From Alicyclobacillus acidiphilus NBRC 100859 (GTDB taxonomy: Bacteria; Bacillota; Bacilli; Alicyclobacillales; Alicyclobacillaceae), in assembly GCF_001544355.1 (NCBI RefSeq), contig NZ_BCQI01000023.1:1-43220 (forward strand): 43,220 nucleotides of DNA, written 5' to 3'. Shown here one piece after another: positions 41,704 to 43,220 of the stretch. The translations under genes were made by a program, and so were the position numbers. Below the pieces are notes generated by a model, which saw nothing but the letters and a program-made list of their open reading frames with translations, was not told the origin of the DNA and searched no databases. Position 1 is the first letter of the stretch, and each line of letters opens with the position of its first letter.

Positions 41704-41732
41704 AAGGTCGTCAACTTCCCAAAAACGACCTT
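41704..41732 (+). other. 5'-leader hairpin of the binding-protein mRNA
   Basis: AAGGTCGT (41704-41711) pairs with ACGACCTT (41725-41732) over a 13-base loop; TT then follows. It would lie within about 2-30 bases of the predicted transcription start. A stability element or an attenuator hairpin is possible. Confidence 0.5.
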
Positions 41733-41742
41733 TTATCAGAAA

Positions 41743-41756
41743 TGTATTCGATTACA
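41743..41756. promoter_or_regulatory. LacI-type operator 2
   Basis: TGTATTCGATTACA, one mismatch from a perfect dyad, with the same CGATTACAAAAT right half as operator 1. It ends 5 bp before the ribosome site of the binding-protein gene, downstream of the predicted promoter. The two sites are 151 bp apart centre to centre. Confidence 0.6.
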
Positions 41757-41774
41757 AAATGGAGGGGTCCAGAA

Positions 41775-43172
41775 ATGCGCACCAGGAAAAAAGTGGCCAT
41801 CGGTGCAGCTACTTTGGTTGTGGTTGGTCTGGCGGCGGGTACTGTAGCTTCGTACGGAGCGAGCGCGGGCAAATCTTCAGATTCTATGAAAGGAGAGGCT
41901 TCTACTGCCCCTTCCAAGACGGAGAAAAGCTCTGGGGCAGTACACACCATCACGTATTGGTATCCGTGGGGTGGTGATTCTCAGAAATGGGACTTGTGGC
42001 GCATCGGAAAGTACCAGAAAGAGTATCCAAACGAGAAGATAAACGCTGTTTATGTGCCAACAGACTCCGGTCTTTCGGACGGGAAATTGCTCGCGGCTAT
42101 CGCCGGGAGAAATCCTCCAGATTTGGTCATCACGAACAACTATCAGGGAGCCTACGCATTGGCCGAAAAGGGTGCATTGGAACCCCTGGATCAGTACCTT
42201 AAACAGTTACCAAACTACAAACAATCCGACTATCTAAAATCATTCGACAGTCTGATGAAGTATGATGGCCAGACGTATCTCCTGCCACAAGATACGAATG
42301 TTGAAATGCTGTATTACAACGAGACCATGTTTCAGCAAGCCGGGATTAAACAGCCTCCGAAGACCATCGCGCAACTTGATGCCGATGCAGCCAAACTCAC
42401 GAAGATGTCCCCATCGGGCAAGTTAGAGAGGGCAGGGTTTATTCCTTGGATCGAAGATGGCACCCAACCATTCTTGTGGGGATATATTTTCGGGGCCAAC
42501 TTCTACGATCCTAAGACAAACAAAATCGAACTCGATACGCCCCAGCTAGTCAATACTTACAAATGGATGGACACGTACGCGAAAAAGTACGGTGCAACAA
42601 CATTGAAATCGTTCACTTCGGGCTTTGGTGGAGCCTTCACCCCCAGCGATGAATTCTTCACCGGAAAAGTAGCGATGGTCGTCAACGGAAACTGGTTTAC
42701 TGAAGCTCTCAAGCAATATGCTCCCAAAATCAAGTATGGCGTTGTACCAATTCCCGCACCTCCTGGAGGTCGATCAGACGCGACGACCTTTTCAACGAAC
42801 GTTTGGCTGGTTCCGAAAGGAGCAAAGGATCCTCTGGATGCGTTGAAATTTGCGTTGTGGGGAAGTCAAGGACCTATTCTAGCATCGGATATCAATCAAT
42901 GGCGCTCCGTTGCAGTCAATCAATCATCGACCGCCGGCATCAAGTTTTATAACAAGAAGGGGCAGATTACCGATCCCATTTACAAAACTGTAATGGAATT
43001 GGCCCAATCCCCGAAATCGGGAAGTCCCGCATTGACGAGTGTAGCGGAGGAAATGGGCAACGATTTGACTTCCATAGAGGACGAGGTGATTTATAACAAC
43101 GCAAATCCAGCTACGCTGTTAGCTCAACTGCAAACGAAACTACAGTCTGAAGTAGGACCGGTGAAGAAGTAA
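41775..43172 (+). CDS. Sugar ABC transporter substrate-binding protein
   Basis: 465 residues, extracellular solute-binding protein family 1 (sugar type): HTITYWYPWGG, DLVITNNYQGAYALAEKGALEPLDQYL, YLLPQDTNVEMLYYNETMFQQAG, FTGKVAMVVNGNW, and TFSTNVWLVPKGAKDP. It has an N-terminal hydrophobic segment (KKVAIGAATLVVVGLAAGTV), but there is no lipobox and I see no cysteine anywhere, so it is not a typical lipoprotein. ATG 41775 follows GGAGGGG at 7 bp; ATG 41742 falls in the operator. The permease genes would lie beyond the window end. Confidence 0.93.
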   Translation: MRTRKKVAIGAATLVVVGLAAGTVASYGASAGKSSDSMKGEASTAPSKTEKSSGAVHTITYWYPWGGDSQKWDLWRIGKYQKEYPNEKINAVYVPTDSGLSDGKLLAAIAGRNPPDLVITNNYQGAYALAEKGALEPLDQYLKQLPNYKQSDYLKSFDSLMKYDGQTYLLPQDTNVEMLYYNETMFQQAGIKQPPKTIAQLDADAAKLTKMSPSGKLERAGFIPWIEDGTQPFLWGYIFGANFYDPKTNKIELDTPQLVNTYKWMDTYAKKYGATTLKSFTSGFGGAFTPSDEFFTGKVAMVVNGNWFTEALKQYAPKIKYGVVPIPAPPGGRSDATTFSTNVWLVPKGAKDPLDALKFALWGSQGPILASDINQWRSVAVNQSSTAGIKFYNKKGQITDPIYKTVMELAQSPKSGSPALTSVAEEMGNDLTSIEDEVIYNNANPATLLAQLQTKLQSEVGPVKK

Positions 43173-43220
43173 ACATCCTCTGTTCCATAGGCGTTTATTC
43201 AAGAGTTCGTTATGTCAATA

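Overview
The window looks like a piece of the chromosome of a moderately GC-rich, low-G+C-lineage Gram-positive bacterium (Bacillota), most like the Alicyclobacillus group. This rests on inference, not a database search. The grounds are strong AGGAGG-type ribosome binding sites, frequent GTG and TTG starts, and Bacillales-type families: DUF3231, SdpR/SdpI, YesL, DUF47, DUF4855, a perfect CcpA cre site, and ABC-2 exporters with TetR. No rRNA, tRNA, CRISPR array, transposase or phage module was seen.

Layout. 1-360 is repeat-rich intergenic DNA. 359-5600 holds an acyl-CoA thioesterase, an M42 aminopeptidase, an ECF sigma factor with its membrane-anchored probable anti-sigma, a divergent secreted protein and a DUF3231 protein. 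5.6-9.7 kb holds small membrane proteins, a PadR-controlled membrane protein and a large secreted discoidin-like + DUF4855 protein. 9.9-13.0 kb holds a methyltransferase, a Gfo/Idh/MocA oxidoreductase and an MFS exporter. 13.6-14.6 kb is a stand-alone MraY-type transferase, followed by an unusual composite repeat island (14.6-15.2 kb). 15.2-16.3 kb is a DinB-GNAT pair, and 16.3-17.1 kb is a decayed stretch with gene remnants. 17.2-21.3 kb holds an ABC-2 exporter with a TetR regulator, a YbjQ protein and an sdpI/sdpR pair.

21.6-25.5 kb is a clear catabolic operon: an enolase-superfamily sugar-acid dehydratase, two SDR proteins (one apparently catalytically dead) and an RraA-type aldolase. It is closed by a 40-bp perfect palindrome. 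A DUF47/PhoU-like gene behind a three-repeat Pho-box-like element follows.

From 26.6 kb on the theme is plant polysaccharide and sugar use: a ROK regulator, two GH3 glycosidases, a GH43 glycosidase, and at the right end a divergent pair of transcription units. One is SDR - sugar isomerase - ThuA - YesL; the other starts with a sugar ABC-transporter binding protein. The space between them carries two LacI-type operators and a perfect cre site, so local repression plus carbon catabolite control is likely. An acyl-CoA ligase, a MATE exporter, a methyltransferase and a CWC-type cysteine-rich protein are interspersed.

The most unusual items are the duplicated four-palindrome repeat island, the Pho-box-like triple repeat, the SDR lacking its catalytic Tyr and Gly-rich motif, the cysteine-free solute-binding protein, and a gene whose reading frame is broken exactly by a 10-bp tandem duplication.
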